Shown here: in pieces, positions 62,412 through 64,000 of the stretch | How positions within the stretch are numbered: position 1 is the stretch's first letter | Layout of the letters: each line of letters opens with the position of its first letter | Assembly (NCBI GenBank): GCA_024233835.1 | Contig: JACKPC010000002.1 | Location: 147,001-211,000 of the forward strand | Direction: 5' to 3' | DNA length: 64,000 nt | Source of the DNA: Leptospiraceae bacterium | GTDB taxonomy: Bacteria > Spirochaetota > Leptospiria > Leptospirales > Leptospiraceae | Translations under genes and position numbers: made by a program | Notes under the pieces: generated by a model | Told to the model about the DNA's origin: nothing | Seen by the model: the letters and a program-made list of their open reading frames with translations, nothing else | Database searches by the model: none

Positions 62412-63551
62412 ATGAATAAAGTATTAAATCTTTTTGAACCCAAGCACTATCGATATATCATCAGTGGATTGATTATCTTTTACTTAAATTTAGTAATATA
62501 TGATAATTATAATATTTTACAAAGATATTTTCCTTTTCAAGAATCACAGTTTATAAAACTTCTAATATCTTCCGAAATAGCTCTTATCCTTTCTTATCCT
62601 TTGCATAAAATTTTTACTTTCGTAGATGGTTTTTCTTCTTTCTTCGCAAAATTCTTTAAGTTTAGTTTTTATGGTAATCTAATTCTACTTTTTCGTATTT
62701 TTTTCTTCTATATAGGGAGTTTACTTTTCAACAATCCTTATATTCCTAATGTACTTAGTATTATTTTTATTGTATTAATTAACTTTGTTATTTTTGATAG
62801 ATTTATTTTTAACCCGAGTACGTATCGTGACGATATAGATAATCCTTATGATTCAGAAGGTTCAGGAATCCAAACTCTGGAAACCATAGAAGAAGCAAGA
62901 AACTATAATAAATGGATAGCTGAGAAATTTGAAGACTATCTGGGAGAACATAACCTCGAGATAGGAGCAGGCAGGGGGACAATCAGTGCCATTATTTCAG
63001 AAAAGTTTCCTCTTGAAGTATTTGAAATTGCTGAAGACAATGTAGCTTTTTTACAAAAAAGGTTTGCTAACAACAAAAATATTAAAGCAGTAGAAAAAGA
63101 TTTCTTGGAGTGTAATAAATATTCTCACTATGATTGTATTTATTCTTCTAATGTACTGGAGCATATTGAAGAAGATGGAAAGTTTCTCTTTCATAGTATG
63201 AAACTATTAAAAACCGGTGGATTCTTTATTGCGGTTGTACCGGCAATGCCTCTCTTATACTCAAAATTTGATTCGATTATCGGACATGTAAGAAGGTATT
63301 CCAAAAAAGACTTATCTCGATTCAAAGATGTATTGCAGCAAAATGGATTTTCCTTTAAAATAATTAAATACCGATATTTTAATCCTATTGGTGCATTTGG
63401 CTGGTTTATTAAAATGAAGTTAATGAACAATACTGTAGTTAAAAAGAGCGATGCTATGACTATGAATGCAATCTTACCTTTTGTATCTTTTCTGGATTAT
63501 ATTCCTTTTCCCTTCGGGCAAAGCCTGTGGATAGTTATCAAAAAAATTTAG
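62412..63551 (+). CDS. GtrA-like membrane domain fused to a SAM methyltransferase
   Basis: A 379-residue fusion. Residues 1-135 contain four hydrophobic helices (YIISGLIIFYLNLVIYD, SEIALILSYPLHKIFTFVDG, FYGNLILLFRIFFFYIGSLL and VLSIIFIVLINFVIFDRFIF), the layout of GtrA-family lipid-carrier flippase subunits with the FxxxRFxxF end. From about 160 a class I methyltransferase follows: LEIGAGRGTIS (motif I), SSNVLEHIEEDGKFL and VPAMPLLYSKFDSIIGHVRR. Such fusions may methylate a polyprenyl-linked glycan as it is flipped. The gene order with DUF445 suggests an envelope polysaccharide role (inference). Confidence 0.8.
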   Translation: MNKVLNLFEPKHYRYIISGLIIFYLNLVIYDNYNILQRYFPFQESQFIKLLISSEIALILSYPLHKIFTFVDGFSSFFAKFFKFSFYGNLILLFRIFFFYIGSLLFNNPYIPNVLSIIFIVLINFVIFDRFIFNPSTYRDDIDNPYDSEGSGIQTLETIEEARNYNKWIAEKFEDYLGEHNLEIGAGRGTISAIISEKFPLEVFEIAEDNVAFLQKRFANNKNIKAVEKDFLECNKYSHYDCIYSSNVLEHIEEDGKFLFHSMKLLKTGGFFIAVVPAMPLLYSKFDSIIGHVRRYSKKDLSRFKDVLQQNGFSFKIIKYRYFNPIGAFGWFIKMKLMNNTVVKKSDAMTMNAILPFVSFLDYIPFPFGQSLWIVIKKI

Positions 63552-63583
63552 CATTTAGCAAAACTACGTTTTTTTGAACCATC

Positions 63584-64000
63584 ATGAAATCTACCCGTTA
63601 TATTCTATTTTTGATTCTTTACTTCATTTTATTTTTCATCTCCTGTCATAAAACCAATTCTCCCAAAAGCTTCCCAAAGACAATTAATGGAATATTACAT
63701 TTAGAACATTGGGACTTTGCTAAAGATGGAACGGTTAATCTGGATGGAGAATGGGAATTTTATTGGAATAAGTTATTAAAGCCTAAGGATTGCAGGCTAA
63801 ACCAGACATGTTTAAAAACGCACATTCCTGTTCCAAGACATTGGATGGGATGGAAAATAAAAGAGCAGACCCTTGAGCATAAAGGCTATGCCAGCTATAG
63901 ACTTGTTGTCTATCTTCCTGAAATCAAAGACCTTGCCTTAAAATTAAATCGCATCGGCACTGCTTATAAACTGTTTGTAAATGGAAGCCTTCTTTCTGAA
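63584..64000 (+). CDS. 7TMR-DISM-type lipoprotein receptor, 3' end beyond window
   Basis: An open frame from ATG 63584 runs to the window edge (139 codons) without stop. The signal peptide ends LFFISC, a lipobox. The following LEHWDFAKDGTVNLDGEWEF aligns with LRTWNFAQNGNFKLEGEWEF of the protein at 6644-9127, including the FYW and AP/VPRHW positions, so it starts with the same extracellular beta domain. A membrane and output domain presumably follow outside the window. Confidence 0.75.
   Translation, partial: MKSTRYILFLILYFILFFISCHKTNSPKSFPKTINGILHLEHWDFAKDGTVNLDGEWEFYWNKLLKPKDCRLNQTCLKTHIPVPRHWMGWKIKEQTLEHKGYASYRLVVYLPEIKDLALKLNRIGTAYKLFVNGSLLSE

Overview
The window reads as a chromosomal segment of a low-GC spirochaete, most likely a Leptospiraceae member. 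This is inferred from gene content, not from a search. Pointers are a metY-metX-metW cluster, separate HldA and HldE-C type heptose genes, many lipoproteins with loose spirochaete-style lipoboxes ending in SC/NC/FC/TC, 7TMR-DISM/SpoIIE-type signalling proteins, a perfect CIRCE element and frequent TTG starts. I saw no rRNA, tRNA or CRISPR array.

Layout. 1-5.7 kb (minus): an SMR exporter cut by the window edge, then one tight operon metY-metX-metW-hldA-hldE(C)-methyltransferase. 5.7-12.6 kb: an LCM-type methyltransferase, a lipoprotein 7TM/SpoIIE phosphatase, tyrS, an acyl-carrier-like protein that lacks the phosphopantetheine serine beside a phosphopantetheinyl transferase, and an HSL-type esterase. 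12.7-24.8 kb is a surface/secreted protein region: a Cys-rich lipoprotein with CxWD repeats, a FadL-type outer membrane protein, two tandem paralogous lipoproteins with seven propeller-like repeats (one broken by an in-frame TGA), and a pair made of a DUF5683-like protein and a caspase-fold protein with about eleven tandem repeats.

24.9-32 kb is a rearranged accessory zone: an SDR oxidoreductase, a lipoprotein with a frame-shifting heptamer tract in its signal peptide, two near-identical Rpn-type nuclease/transposase copies, a chimeric pseudogene joining a transposase N-terminus to a SpoIIE phosphatase tail, a three-copy short repeat, and an orphan ATGA-overlapping gene pair. 32-36 kb is an operon of membrane polyferredoxin, DUF547 protein and 7TM/SpoIIE phosphatase, with three 22-bp-spaced direct repeats just upstream of a candidate promoter. 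37.2-38.8 kb is an A/T-rich type II restriction-modification pair.

39-64 kb is more conventional: an Fn3/TPR envelope pair, an operon of a secreted protein, GH3 hydrolase, HemW-like radical SAM protein and PGM-like metalloenzyme, an 1839-residue Ser/Thr kinase-ATPase-GAF-histidine kinase, a CnoX-like thioredoxin, two Hsp20 genes behind CIRCE, a diacylglycerol-kinase-type lipid kinase, spirochaetal hypothetical proteins, an AI-2E family permease, a DUF445 protein, a GtrA-methyltransferase fusion and a truncated 7TMR-DISM-like lipoprotein at the right edge. The strongest candidates for new biology are the caspase-repeat pair, the polyferredoxin/DUF547/phosphatase operon with its iterons, the serine-less carrier protein, and the signal-peptide heptamer tract.
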